From assembly GCA_000708835.1 (NCBI GenBank), contig DF237054.1:124001-188000 (forward strand): a stretch of 64,000 nucleotides of DNA, in the 5' to 3' direction. The position numbers and the translations under genes were made by a program. This document shows, one piece after another, positions 53,401 to 64,000 of the stretch (positions are counted from its first letter, which is position 1; every line of letters begins with the position of its first letter). The notes under the pieces are model-generated. The model made no database searches and was not told where the DNA came from. It saw nothing but the letters and a program-made list of their open reading frames with translations. The DNA is from Klebsormidium nitens (Eukaryota; Streptophyta; Klebsormidiophyceae; Klebsormidiales; Klebsormidiaceae).

Positions 53401-56400
53401 ACTAGCTAAAGCATCTGTCCCCCTGACCAGATAAGTGCAACGTGCTTGAAGTAAGTTTCTCAGCAGGGAAAGCAAACATAGTACCGGATAGTCCGGAACA
53501 GACGACTCGAGTCCTTACCTGGTTCGCGTTCTTCACCATGTTGACTGCAAACTGCTTCACCTTGTCGCTGAAGGTGGCCGAGAAAAGAAGGATCTGCGAG
53601 AACCAGGTCGGTATGAGTACAAACCAGGCTAGATCACGTCACTCCCAACGCATCGCGGCACTCACTAGCTACACCATAACTCAACAATGTTGTGCTCCTT
53701 TTCAAAATTGTCGTGATCAACCTGCAGACCTGAATTGCAACCAACACTGTCGTAATCCACCTGCAGACCTGATTTACAACCAACACCTTTGGCAGCCAAA
53801 GTGAGTCCTCCTACACATCTTAACCACGCCGTAACCCACAAATAGACCGCCTAGTTTGTGACCAGAACCTTTCAACGAGCCTGAGTCCCCTCCAGCTCTC
53901 AACCATGTCGCATTCCACCTGCAGGCCGCTTGATTTGCGACTAATTTTCTTCAGCAGCCTGGTCGAGTCGTACTCGGAGCTCTAAGTGCCCTAGTTAAGT
54001 CAACTGCAGGCCGCCTGACTGCGCCTAACCGAAACCTCAACCATGTCGCAAACCACCTGCAGACCAGATACATTCAAACGGTATCATCGAATCGGTCTGA
54101 CTCATGTCATAGCCCACCTGTAGACCGGCTGACTTGCGACTGATCTCCTTCAGCAGCCTGATCGAGTCGTCCTTGAACCCGTCCTGGTCGAGCATGTGAT
54201 CCGCCTCGTCAAACACCAAGATCCGCAGATTGTCCGGTTCTAGAATCCGGTCCTTGGTCAGCCACCGTTTCAGTGTGCCCGGGGTGCCGATTACCACCTG
54301 CCGCATGACCAGGCTCGTGGTCAGTGGAAAAGATCCCTGTATCTGACTGCCGGGAGTAAACTGACGGGCTGGCTTGCGGGCTTCAAGAGCATGGACTTGT
54401 CGAAGCATAGGAATGGGCTTACGTAAACCAACGGTACCCAGAGATAGTGGACTGCAACAACATGTTGGCATGTTCCAATCGACGGCCCTGGAATTAGTTT
54501 CATCAAAGCAAGCACCAGGCTCAGCGAACTGCTTGAGACGGCAGCAAGGGTCCCTGAAAATCAGTTTCAAACCAGGCATACGTAGCCGTAGAACATAAAC
54601 AGTCCAAGAAAGAAAGACTGCGAAGCTGCAAGAAAAAAATTGACAAGACACCACCAACCAAGGGCACCGCACGACTCCAGAACGTTCTTTGTCCTCCAAA
54701 CGTGGCGTCCGAAAAGCTTTCATCGACTCTTATCAAACGATTCCGACCCGAACACAATCAAAGATACAAGCATATCACACATTCCCGCGCAAACACAATA
54801 AATAATACAAGCAAGCCAACGCAAATGACCCCGCAAACAGACCCACATCTCACCTGGTCCACCAGTTTGTCTCGTCTCGTCGAGGACGGCCCGTAGCCCT
54901 GGTCCGCGAGCGCCGTGCATGCCACTGTGATCCCCGTGTACTTCGCCATCCGCAGAGTGACCTCTTCGTTCTGAGCAGTGGATAATAGTGGTCAGGAAAC
55001 GCTTTTTTATCCATCCAGCCAGCAATGCTAAGAATGAGAGGATCTTTAGAAAACATCGGAAAGGGAGCGCCGTAAATGCCACTGTAACCCCCGTGTCTTA
55101 AGCCATCCGCAGAGTGACCTCCTCGTTCTGTAGCGTACGAGTCAGCCAATCAGGAATAACCATACGAACTTCACCAAAAGCCTGCTCGGGAATGTTCGTT
55201 GAAACAGCCTAGCTTACGACCAAAGCGTAAGGAACTCTCGGGTTTGGTCACTGTACGCACGCAAAGCATCTGTTCCAATTTGAAACCAAAAGGCTGAATC
55301 GCATACCGGCCACAATGGTCCATCCACAGGCATGAGTATTGTATAGACACAGACTGTGCCGCTCGACAGCCCCGGCTACCCGACGGCAAAAGATGCTCGG
55401 CTGGTGCCATTGACTTTGCACCATCGAATCAACTTCAAAGCTTCCCTTCCCAAGCGGCCAGGCCTATTTCAAAGTACTGCACTCACGACTCTTCTGACAA
55501 CCAACGTACTGGCCGCTGAAGATAGCGGTCGTCAGACTTCATTCAGGATCGTCACATCATTCTTCAGAACTTCGGAAGTCCCTAGCAAACAATCTAGAGG
55601 ACACAAAGATGGACAAAGCAGATGGAGGGATACCTGTATAGCCAGCTCTCTGGTTGGACAAATACAGAGGGCTTGTGGGGCCTTCATATTGGGGTCCACT
55701 CTGCTAAGCATGCCGAGGACGAAACAGGTCGTCTTGCCACTACCGTTGTGCGCCTGCACCAGTCCAAGAAAGAACGACGTTTCTTCTCCGTTCTGCTTGG
55801 ATGCTTAGTTCCTGCCGCGATGATCTTTGACACAATCTTATGCACGTATGATGGTTAGAAGGTGGAGCGATGTCAGAAGATTCGAAGGAGGAGAAACCGC
55901 AAACAACAGATCGACAAAACCCGCCAACCGAGAAGGACACTTTTCTAGATGCTGACTGTGGTGTGCATAATAGTCTTCTGATTTTGAGATCAAGTTCATA
56001 AAAACCGGCAGCCTATTCTGTTGCTCAAACACTAAACACCGCACGACTTCGGGGCCCTCCAGAAAATACAAAGGCGATGGCCCAGAAAAGAAGGAAAGGG
56101 CTAAGATGCGCACCTGAGCGATGAGGTTCATGTGCGGTGGTTGAAGGATAAGGGGCAGCGTTTCTGCCTGTATCCGACTCGGCTTCTCGAACTTCATCTC
56201 GGAGTAGAGGCCTCTCAGCAATGCAGAAGAGAGTTGTAGATCCTCGAACGTCGCTGCGCTGCTGTAGGGGGTGTTCCCCGCTAGTACCTGCATAGCAAAG
56301 GTATCGTTCCTTCTATGTTCGTTCGCGCATTGTCTCCATTCCCTTCAAAGCGTCAGTCCCAAACTCAGTTGTGAAACATCATGTTGTCAAATATTTCCAG

Positions 56401-57737
56401 AGCTGTCCAGGAAGTCACTTGCGTGCGCCTCCGGGTGCAACACAAGCGACTAAGGACCATAACAACTTGGAAGCGATTGGCACACAAATTGGGCCCTTCA
56501 AAGAAAGCATCTCCTCATCCAGTTCAAAGCACTTAGGCCCTTGGTGAGCTAAGCATCTCCACAGTAACCACTGACGCCAGAAAAGTCAATTCCCCGGCTA
56601 CCTTTGCATTTCCAACGAAGCGCGGACACATGATCCACACATACTGGAATCAAGTACTTTTGCTGCAAAAGCAGAAAAGTTCTTTAACAACCAAGAAATC
56701 CAACGCAGTTTGTCTTTCACCTTCTGTATCTTCCCCTCCGCCGCTTCGTTCAGACCGTTGGATTTGATCACTTCCTCTGCTTTGTCAATGGTCCCTCCAC
56801 TTGAGATAGCCAGGCTGCAGCCAGCAAGATGTTACATGTGAAGTCCATCCGAAAGCTTGAGATGTAGATTCAAAGGTTTGGCTGAACGTATTTCCAGTGG
56901 TGTGTTTCTTAGCCAGAGCACACGTAATGATCAGTGACCTCTTCGAAAAACGCTTCAATCACCCGAATCTGAAGTCTGCACCTAGCAGGGGATGAACATC
57001 CAGCGGGTGCCTCAAGGTGGACTTGCGAGCCGCTCTTTCAAAAGCGGACTTTGATCATTCTTCCAATTTGCTGATGCTTTTCCTTTTGGAACCCTGTTGA
57101 ATTTGAGTGGAATTGAGTGGGGTTCCCTAACGTCCCTGGTTTAAAGAGGAGAAAAAGTTTTTGGCAGGAAGCTGACGATGCAGTAGTGGCGGCATGTTCT
57201 TTCCATAAAGATGATGCGACAAAACAGATATTGGTTCTGCCCACCCCTTGACCACTACTCCAGCATTCTTGGTTGTGATCATGCTTCTCTCTAGATGCAC
57301 CTTACCCTTCACACTCCCAGCTCTCCATTATTCCCTTTGGATTCTCTAAACTTTGACGAGCACCAAAAGTTTCAGGTCAGACTCGATTGAGCCTCAGACT
57401 TCAAACAATCAAGACATGTCCCAATCAACCACCCGCGCTGTGGCGTTCCTCTGCACTGGACTCACTTTCCCATCCCAAAGTTATCAGCTGGCCCTGAAGA
57501 GTAAGGATCCGCATCCTCGGGAATGTCTGCCCAAGATACAGGAGCCGGCGCAGGGGCGGGGGCGGGCGCAGGCGCAGGGGCAGGCGCCGGAGCTGGGGTT
57601 GGTGCAGGTGATGGAGCCGGAGCTGCAGTAGACGCTGGGGCGGCAGTGGTAGGAGGCGCGGCTTTCTCCTCTGACGGTGCCATCTTCGGCGATTCCTCGT
57701 CTGCAAACTCGTCGACATTGATATCATCGTCCGCCAT
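50420..57737 (-). CDS. DBP5: DEAD-box RNA helicase DBP5 (LOS4/RH38, DDX19 type), 11 exons, 545 aa
   Basis: Exons, 5' to 3': 57737-57466, 56814-56721, 56287-56114, 55753-55634, 54970-54854, 54297-54118, 53593-53519, 52518-52319, 51750-51651, 50961-50716, 50479-50420 (TAG). All phases agree. Motifs in order: Q-motif region ([13 protein letters not shown]), I AHNGSGKT, Ia [76 protein letters not shown]. It ends with the DBP5-typical acidic C-terminus ([12 protein letters not shown]). The enzyme remodels mRNPs on the cytoplasmic face of the nuclear pore with GLE1 and inositol hexakisphosphate; in plants LOS4 is needed for mRNA export. The N-terminus carries a Pro-Ala repeat tract. Divergent from NOC1. 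Confidence 0.92.
51030..51235 (-). repeat. decayed copies of the start of DBP5 exon 10
   Basis: About 51040-51105 reads [17 protein letters not shown], an obvious copy of exon 10 [17 protein letters not shown] with its acceptor. About 51180-51235 holds a weaker third copy ([18 protein letters not shown]). Confidence 0.75.
51985..52245 (-). repeat. decayed copies of the 3' end of DBP5 exon 8
   Basis: Segments at about 51985-52040 and 52184-52240 match the genuine exon end at 52316-52375 (plus-strand CACCTTTCAAA..., CGCCGTCTCC, TTTTGACGAAGATGAT) with substitutions and indels. Confidence 0.7.
52575..52925 (-). repeat. three tandem decayed copies of the 5' end of DBP5 exon 8
   Basis: Near 52605, 52730 and 52850 the plus strand repeats GTCCAGGCTCAGCTCCTCCC and CACCTGCGACCGG. 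That is, the acceptor plus [12 protein letters not shown] of exon 8 at about 110-130 bp spacing. The second copy (52763 downward) is intact over [15 protein letters not shown], then diverges. Confidence 0.8.
53715..54030 (-). repeat. decayed copies of the 3' end of DBP5 exon 6
   Basis: At about 53920-53985 the minus strand reads [14 protein letters not shown], a copy of exon 6 [14 protein letters not shown] with its donor. Shorter fragments with CCACCTGCAGACC recur near 53720, 53758, 54004 and 54050. Confidence 0.7.
55066..55133 (-). repeat. decayed copy of DBP5 exon 5 start
   Basis: Reads NEEVTLRMA, a stop, then [11 protein letters not shown]. It matches the true exon 5 (54970 downward: [21 protein letters not shown]) including the preceding AG. 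The in-frame TAA shows it cannot replace exon 5. Confidence 0.8.
57520..57660 (-). repeat. Pro-Ala repeat tract in DBP5 exon 1
   Basis: G+C-rich hexamer-type repeats (plus strand GGCGCAGGGGCAGG-like) code about 13 Pro-Ala dipeptides between an acidic N-terminus and [11 protein letters not shown]. Likely a flexible spacer, length probably variable. Confidence 0.8.
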
Positions 57738-58596
57738 TCTGATTCTGTAAGCTCTCGACTCTGAATCACCAAATGTTTTGGGGCCAAGTGGGCTCTATAA
57801 GGGGAAAGCTGCGGCTCAAGTTTTTGAAAGGTGAACCAATGTCAAAAGCTGCGCTCAGAAGAGCAGGCTAAGAATCAGAGCTGGAGCTTGAGGACTCATC
57901 CGGAAGAACGAAGGCTTGTTATACTAGAGTGTGAATACGGTCCGGTATTGAATCCAGTGCAGCTATGTATAGTCTGCCTAGGCCGTAGGTACTACCTGGC
58001 AGACGGTGGAGGCCGCCTGCCTGGAGGCTGGCACAGATCAGAAGAAAGTGGTAAAGGGGTTCTGCTCCAGCGTTACATCCGGTTTGGAACAACATAAAGA
58101 GCAAAGCATTATACCGTACCAGCGTTTAATTTCGTCAGGTTCGACGCCAGATAATTAATTACGAAACGTTTGCGGGTTTCGGCAGCCCTAGCGTTACCTG
58201 CTAAACAAGACCAGTATCGGTCCATTACCGCCAGACTATTTTCTAGCGGAATTCGTCAGGCCAAATAATTATTTAATATTTGACGAAATCAAACGCTGGT
58301 ACGGTAGCGGGCAAATGCAAATGGCAGTGTAACGGTGTTGGTTGGTTTGTGGTTGATACTCACCGGTTGATTAATTTCACTTCCAGCAAATCCTTCTTTT
58401 TATGGAGCAGGGAAGATCGGCAGTCTGTGGCCCGTGGGCCCCCAATTCCGGTATCCAACGGCTCAGGTCTCGTCGTAGTCAAACATCCCACCTTCCCGCT
58501 CATTCACACCAATCGAAAGCCCGGAAATGGAAAGGAACTTGCTTTAAGTTTGAGCAGCTGTTTCATGTGCAGCGTCATTGAGCCTATTTGAGGATC
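57738..58596. promoter_or_regulatory. bidirectional promoter region of DBP5 and NOC1
   Basis: 859 bp between the two ATGs, interrupted by the MITE-like element. No clear TATA box on either side. The arrangement pairs two housekeeping genes of RNA export and ribosome assembly, which suggests co-expression (inference). Confidence 0.5.
58112..58306. mobile_element. MITE-like element, 195 bp, with 26-bp terminal inverted repeats
   Basis: The left end (TACCGTACCAGCGTTT...) at 58112-58137 and the reverse complement of the right end at 58281-58306 differ at one base of 26. The inside is A+T-rich with no ORF and contains two subterminal TCGTCAGG words. I could not define a target-site duplication, so the superfamily is open. 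It lies between the divergent DBP5 and NOC1 starts, 291 bp upstream of the NOC1 ATG. Confidence 0.75.
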
Positions 58597-61500
58597 ATGG
58601 CGAAAGGTGAGAAGGGCAGGCGGCGCCCCTGGCGGGAGGGGAAGCCGCAGGGGCCACCAAAACCAGGGGGTGGCAAAGCCAATGGAAGACTGGGCGGAGG
58701 CAAGCCAGAGTTTCCAAAGAACAGACAGTACACGAAGGACGATGATGATTCTGAAGACGTCCCCAACTTCAGCGATCTGTCAGACGATGACATTGGGGAG
58801 GACAATGCAGTCTCCGAGGATGCTGACAGTATCAAAGACGATGTTGCAAAGTTTGCAGCCAATCTGGGCTTGGCCGTGGAAGGCTTTTCCGGCAGCGGGT
58901 TCGATGACCGCGACTTTAGAAAACCCCCAAAGAAGGTGGAAGTGTCCAAACAAAAGGAGGACAAGAAGAAGGGGAAGGCTGCGGCAGACGGTAAAGGTGA
59001 CGAGGCGGCAGGTAAAGGTCAGAAGGGCAGAAAGCAGAGTGAGAAGAACGATTCGGAGGTTGATGGTGGTGGTGCGAAGGGAAAGAAGAACAAGAATGGG
59101 GAGAAAAACAAGGGTGCGCTACCACCACCCCCCGCTGGAGAAATTCCGGAGGCGGGGGGTGCATTCGCACCAGCGGAGTCGTTTTTCGAAGTCGGAGGGG
59201 GGGGCATCGAGGACGTTCCGATGGGGCCATGGTACGAACAGGCGGCCGAACTCTCTTCAAAGCTGCCGGCCCCGACCGCTGACGTCAGCGCGAAGGGCAA
59301 GAAATCGAAAAGGGGAGCGGCTGACGTCAGCAGCGAGCCGCTGAAGAATTGGGACGACGTGCTGCAGAAGATGCGGGGGGATGGGGAGGAGTTATTGCAT
59401 AAGGCGGCGGAGGCTTACGAGCGGGGGCAGGGGAAGAGCGGGAAGGACGTGGCGTGGCTCGTGCGCGCGCGGAAGACGGGGACGTCGGCGGATAAGGTGG
59501 CGGCCATGACGGTCATGGTGCAGGAGGACCCCGTGGCCAATGTGCGCAGCCTGGACGCCCTGCTAGGTGAGCGAGTGATGCTTTGATGAAAGCTTGGGTG
59601 GTGGTGTAGTGTCTTGTGATTGAAGTTCTCAGGAAGATGGGTTTCTAAAGACTTTTTTCTGAGACTATGAGTTGGTGCTTTGTTGCTGGTTCTTATCGCC
59701 CGGTTAGACGAGCAACCGCCTCATAGCACCTCTGATGAATGTGTTTTGTTCTGTTCATGAATGTCACTGCACTTGGAAGGCTTGTTGTTTATCAGATTAG
59801 CATTAGCTTGGAATAACGTGCGATTGCTTGTTCCAGCATTCCTGTTGGCTACGGATTCACTCGAAGCTGACCATCACAATATGTCACCCCTCCAGTTGAA
59901 ACAGATTCCACCAGGTACTTTTTCAGGCTTTTGCTTACCAACTCATAAGCTACTCTATCACAAGTCCGACAGCGTCACTGCCTCTCAACTCAACCGTGTA
60001 CCTTACTCAATGTAGGCATGGTGTCCAACAAGGGCGGTAAGCGCAATGCGGCGATCGCGATTGACGCCTTGCGTGAGCTGTTTGTGACGTCGCTCCTGCC
60101 GGACCGCAAGCTCAGATACCTGGCGCAGCGGCCCGAGCTGGAGACCCTGGCGTCGCAGGGAAAGGACGGGGAGCCCCTCCTTCAATTCTGGTACTGGGAG
60201 GATGCCCTTAAGCAACGGTGGGTCTGACACGCTCGCTTCTTTCTTTGGCCCCATAGGTTCTTGGCCCGCATTTGACCATGCCTGAAGCATTGAACAGCTT
60301 TTGTTGCCCTTTTTGTGATCGATGTTCTTATATTCAAAGCTGGTGCACATCAAGAGGCCCTTTTGTTGCGATTGTTCACCACAGCGGGAGTTGCTGCCTT
60401 CACAGTTTCAGTGCTATCAATTCATCTGATTGAGTGCTTGACTTGTTTGGAATGTTCCAAACATGGCGCTCGCTCCTCCGATTGCGCACTTGGTGGGCCT
60501 CGCTTTGTAGCACTCTTTTAACAGCATGCCTGGGGGCAAAGAATGCTGCGCTCATATGTTTACGCCCCCGCCTTATTCTCCCCGCCCGCCTGCAGGTATG
60601 ACACATTTGTGACGTCACTGGACGCGCTGAGCCGTGACAACCTGCAGTTTCTCAAGGAGAAGGCGCTCAAGACACTGTTCGACCTGCTGGTAGCAAAACC
60701 GGAGCAGGAGGCCAAGCTGCTAGCAGCGCTTGTAAATAAGGTGCGCCTGTGACATTTTTGTGGAGACTCCCTCGGAGATTGTTGTGCTCTCTTAGAAATG
60801 CATGTTTCAGCTGAGGCAGTGTGCATCAGTACACCAGCCCAAAGATGCACAGCATCCGTTCTATATGGTAGATCCCCTTTGGAGCAAGCTCGTATGGTCC
60901 TCTAGAGACGTTGCAACATTTAAGCTATTTGCCATGGGTCCGTCCCCGACCCCCTAACCACGCTCTCTCATATGGTCTTCTGGTGATTTTCGGCCCGCTG
61001 ACAATTTTGTTCCTCCCGCGCCTAGTTGGGTGACCCTGAGCGGAAGGTCGCCTCTAAGGCGGGGTACCTGCTGGCGCGCCTCCTGGAGCAGCACCCCGCC
61101 ATGAAGCGCGTCGTCGTGCAAGAAGTCGAGGCCTTCGTCTTTCGGCCCCACGTGGGCCTGCGGGCGCGCTACTATGCGGTATGTTGTTTCAAAGTGTCTA
61201 ACGTCATTGTTGAATCGCAATATGGGTATCTGCTTTGTGGGCTCCGCAATCGAAGCTTGTGCGAACGAAGCTCTTGGTGTTCGTAATCTATGCAAAGTCC
61301 TTCATGTAGTCTTTCGTATGTGCTGTTGAGTTGGGGCGTGTCCGAAGTATGGTGCCTTTGATTTTTGTTGAATTACGAACTTGTTATCTGCGGGTCTCTA
61401 CCGAGGAGCGTGGGCCTTTGGTGCTTTCTTGTAGAGAGACTCGTCTTTTACATGTACCTTGAAGAGAACACCTTTTGATTTGCACTTGAACGGCGGCCAG

Positions 61501-63809
61501 ATTGTAGAGCCGAGAGCGAACATCTGTTTTTGACAGCTTCATTTTTTTGCTAGCTACCGTGTCTTCGCAGGCATGTTCACAAGACCGCTTCTATCAAGCC
61601 AGCGAGGCTCACTGCTTTGCTCGTAGCTTTTCAAATAACAGACCTGAACCTGCCTTACACGTGGGCTTTGCGGCGCCTCTGATCTTTGCTCAAGCCAGTC
61701 GCAGTCCCTCTCTGCAGGTAGTGTTTCTGAACCAGATCATTCTTACCAAGAAGGGTGACGGCTCGGCCCTGGCAAAGTCGCTGATTGGCCTTTACTTCGG
61801 GCTTTTCAAGGTGAGTGCGAGCCAGCGATCTGCAAAGTTTAAGGGTCACCTTACTTACAGTGCTTGGAATTGTCTGCCTCTCTGAGCTGGGGATGCATGT
61901 CTCGATTCCCTGTTTTTACGTGGCGAAGTTTTCTTTCTTCTCTGGAACTTATTTTCGTAGGGGAGAACTCCGCCCATACTATTTGGAAGTTAAGACGTGG
62001 AAGGACTCGATTAAATGGTTCTTGAGCTTTCAGGAATTTCGTGGTTTCGTCTTTCAAAACAGGCTTCCTCAACACCGACGCTGCTTTCCTTCAGCAACCT
62101 TGTCCCCCAACGAGCTTCCAATTTGCGTTTTCGAGTTTGAAGATCTTTTGATGCCTAGCCCTCCAGCTTTTCGTACTTGTGTTGATAATCAACACCCGAC
62201 AATTGGATTAGACTGGTTATTTGATTGAAGTGGCGCCAGTTAAGCATCCGAATGAATCGTGAAATCAATTGAGCAATTTTACCGCAGGCTCTGACGGCGC
62301 TCGAGGCCGACGCGGAAGACCCTTCCTCCACCTTCCAGAAGTCCCTCGGCAAGCGCCCCCGCCAAAAGACGCGCGAAGTCAAGAAGATCATCCAGAGCAA
62401 GAAAAAGCGCCTCGCCGCCAAAAGCGCGACCAAGGGCGCAGCCCCAGTCTCGGAGGACAGCACTGTGGGGGTCGATTCGCGGATCCTGTCGGCCATTCTC
62501 ACCGGTGTGAACAGGGCCTTTCCGTATGTGGCGGCAGATGACGTGGACGCGCTGCTGCGGGAGCACACGCCGGAGCTGTTCCGAATGGTGAGCGATTAGT
62601 TTCGCTCAAGAAACGAAATAACAGTTCTTGAGTCCGTGCGTTTGTGTATCTGGTTGCAACAGCGCTCAATGCGGAGGGGCTCCCTATGCCTTGACAAGTG
62701 GAACACTGTGCGGTTGCATCATTAACCAGCTTCGGCCGCTGATCAATAAAAACATATAACGGAGAAGCTGAGGATCCTTCGTCGCAAGTCTCAACAGCGT
62801 CGATTGTCAGGAATGACGTGAGGTTTTGTTCAATCAAGTTACATGGGCAAGCAGCCGTTATAGTTGTCCCCGTCCTCGGCTCATATGCTCCACCACTCTA
62901 GCCGAACCATCGAAGATCAACCTGCACAAGAGGTCCAATCAAATCCAAGCCTGTCACTGACCAACATCACAGGTCATTCGTCAATCCCAGTTTTCTCTCA
63001 TTTGCCGCTATGCCTGCGCTGAACTCGTCCCGCTACTCCTGTCCCCAGGTCCACGCGGGCAACTTCAACGTGTCTGTCCAGGCCCTGTTGCTGCTGCACC
63101 AGCTCATGTCCGCCCACCAGGCCGTCAGCGAGCGCTTCTACAGGGCCCTCTACGCCGTGCTGCTCTCCCCCGCCCTCGCCAAGTCGTCCAAGGTAGGCCC
63201 CGTCTGCGGCCCTGTTCCTTGTAACCGTGCCCGGAGAGCGACGTGATCTGGATTTTGTGTTCGTGGGGGGAGTTACGTGGAGAAGAATATGGTAGCTCGT
63301 ATGCAATACCAAGATTGTTTGCCCGTTTCCATTTGGTTGGTCCTTTAGAAGTCTTGAATGGGGTCACCTCACGACCAGAATCTACTTTAGCTCTTTTTCT
63401 GTTGTCCTCGTACAGGCCAACATTTCGACATCGATCTTGTTCACCTCTTCCAGCTCGCCCGCTCCCGCTTCTTGTCTTGAAGTCTCAGCTTTTTTGTAAT
63501 CCGTTTTCTCACATCACTCGCTCTCCCGTGTCCAGGCCGCCCTCTTTCTCTCGGTCCTCTTCAAAGCCATGAAGTCGGACCTCGACTCCAAGCGCATCGC
63601 TGCGTTTGCAAAGCGCCTTCTCCAAATCGCGGCCCACCAAAGCCCGCCGTTCACGTGTGGCGCGTTACTGCTCGTTTCCGAGGTCCTCAAGATTCGGCCG
63701 ATCCTTTGGGGGGCGGTCCAGCAGCCGGAAGACAAAGGGGACGATCTGGAGCATTTCGAGGACGTCCGAGAAGAGGGTGACGGTTCGGCAGACGGTCCGA
63801 GAAGCGCGG
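58597..63809 (+). CDS. NOC1: NOC1/MAK21/CEBPZ ribosome-biogenesis factor, 8 exons visible, 3' part outside window
   Basis: Exons 58597-59566, 60016-60217, 60596-60740, 61026-61178, 61718-61810, 62288-62587, 63049-63192, 63536-63809 (continues after a phase-1 donor). All are in phase, 760 residues so far. The N-terminus is basic and low-complexity with an acidic Ser/Asp patch (DDDDSEDVPNFSDLSDDD) and nucleolar-type Lys runs. Then come the conserved HEAT-like repeats and CBF/MAK21 signatures: LKYLAQRPEL-like LRYLAQRPEL, FWYWEDALKQRYDTF, GDPERKVASKAGYLL, FLNQIILTKKGDG, SRILSAILTGVNRAFPY, HAGNFNVSVQALLLL, LFLSVLFKAMKSD, CGALLLVSEVLKIRP. The protein partners NOC2 in early 60S pre-ribosomes in the nucleolus. 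Divergent from DBP5. Confidence 0.92.
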
Positions 63810-64000
63810 GTGAGTATCGCTGTTTGAGTAATTGTGAGGAGTGTGTTTCGTTCGTTGTGTAGGTTAGCTGACTTAGGAATCTGGCGGATCGCCGAAGACG
63901 TGCGCTTTTACTTAACAAGATGCTCTGGGAAATTGCGGGGCTGAGACTCTTGAGACCACCTACTATGCAGATGCCTTTGGCTCCGGCATCCACTGCAGAG
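63810..64000 (+). other. NOC1 intron 8, running off the window
   Basis: It follows the donor AGCGCGG|GTGAGT. No acceptor with continuing homology is seen before the end of the window, so the C-terminal exons are missing. Confidence 0.6.

Noticed and set aside
58139-58149. tRNA or SINE suggested by a B-box-like word GGTTCGACGCC
   Set aside because: No cloverleaf, A-box or adjacent tRNA structure; the inverted ends define a MITE-like element instead.
59278-59335. Two TGACGTCAGC words 43 bp apart in NOC1 exon 1 as a regulatory pair
   Set aside because: They encode ADVS twice in a low-complexity Lys-rich region; nothing else supports regulation.
1-64000. CRISPR arrays, bacterial operons or Shine-Dalgarno-led genes
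   Set aside because: None present; splice structure throughout shows a eukaryotic nuclear locus.

Overview
This is a nuclear fragment from an intron-rich photosynthetic eukaryote. It has GT-AG introns of about 150-700 bp, long G+C-rich exons, a gene with a predicted plastid transit peptide, and plant-type versions of DBP5/LOS4 and NOC1/MAK21. I infer a green alga, most likely of streptophyte grade (Klebsormidium-like); the species cannot be fixed from the sequence alone.

Layout. (1) 1-7.7 kb is a decayed mobile or viral-type segment. It holds the end of a SET-domain gene, a small membrane ORF, an unknown ORF, two tandem tyrosine-recombinase copies (both broken), an HNH-type ORF embedded in same-frame debris, and a further degenerate ORF. 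(2) 8.9-11.7 kb (minus) is a cysteine-rich gene with at least three EsV-1-7-type repeats. (3) 12.2-12.9 kb is a tandemly duplicated promoter cassette (CCAAT, G-box, TATA at conserved spacing) in front of a small coiled-coil gene (13.3-13.8 kb, plus). (4) 16.4-46.6 kb (minus) can be read as ONE 18-exon gene. I placed all 17 splice junctions and the reading phase is consistent throughout, giving about 7,617 residues of coiled coil. The protein is built from several nested repeat families, including a 15-residue motif (consensus SFDLPVRVxRLESML) present about 13 times and an exon-terminal module (SAIxAGAEE) present five times. I do not recognise the protein. (5) 47.6-49.2 kb (plus) is a three-exon gene for a 217-residue, probably plastid-targeted protein of unknown function. 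(6) 50.4-57.7 kb (minus) is the DEAD-box helicase DBP5 (LOS4/RH38 type), 11 exons, 545 residues. Its introns carry many decayed partial copies of its own exons. (7) 58.1-58.3 kb is a 195-bp MITE-like element in the shared promoter. (8) 58.6 kb to the end (plus) is NOC1/MAK21/CEBPZ, eight exons visible, running off the window.

How the genes relate: DBP5 (mRNA export) and NOC1 (60S ribosome assembly) are divergently paired housekeeping genes. The giant gene and the plastid-protein gene are also divergent, sharing about 960 bp. The two parts most worth attention are the giant repeat-built coiled-coil gene, and the EsV-1-7 gene lying beside viral-type integrase debris. All exon models were built by eye from splice signals, phase and open frames; none has been checked against transcripts or databases.
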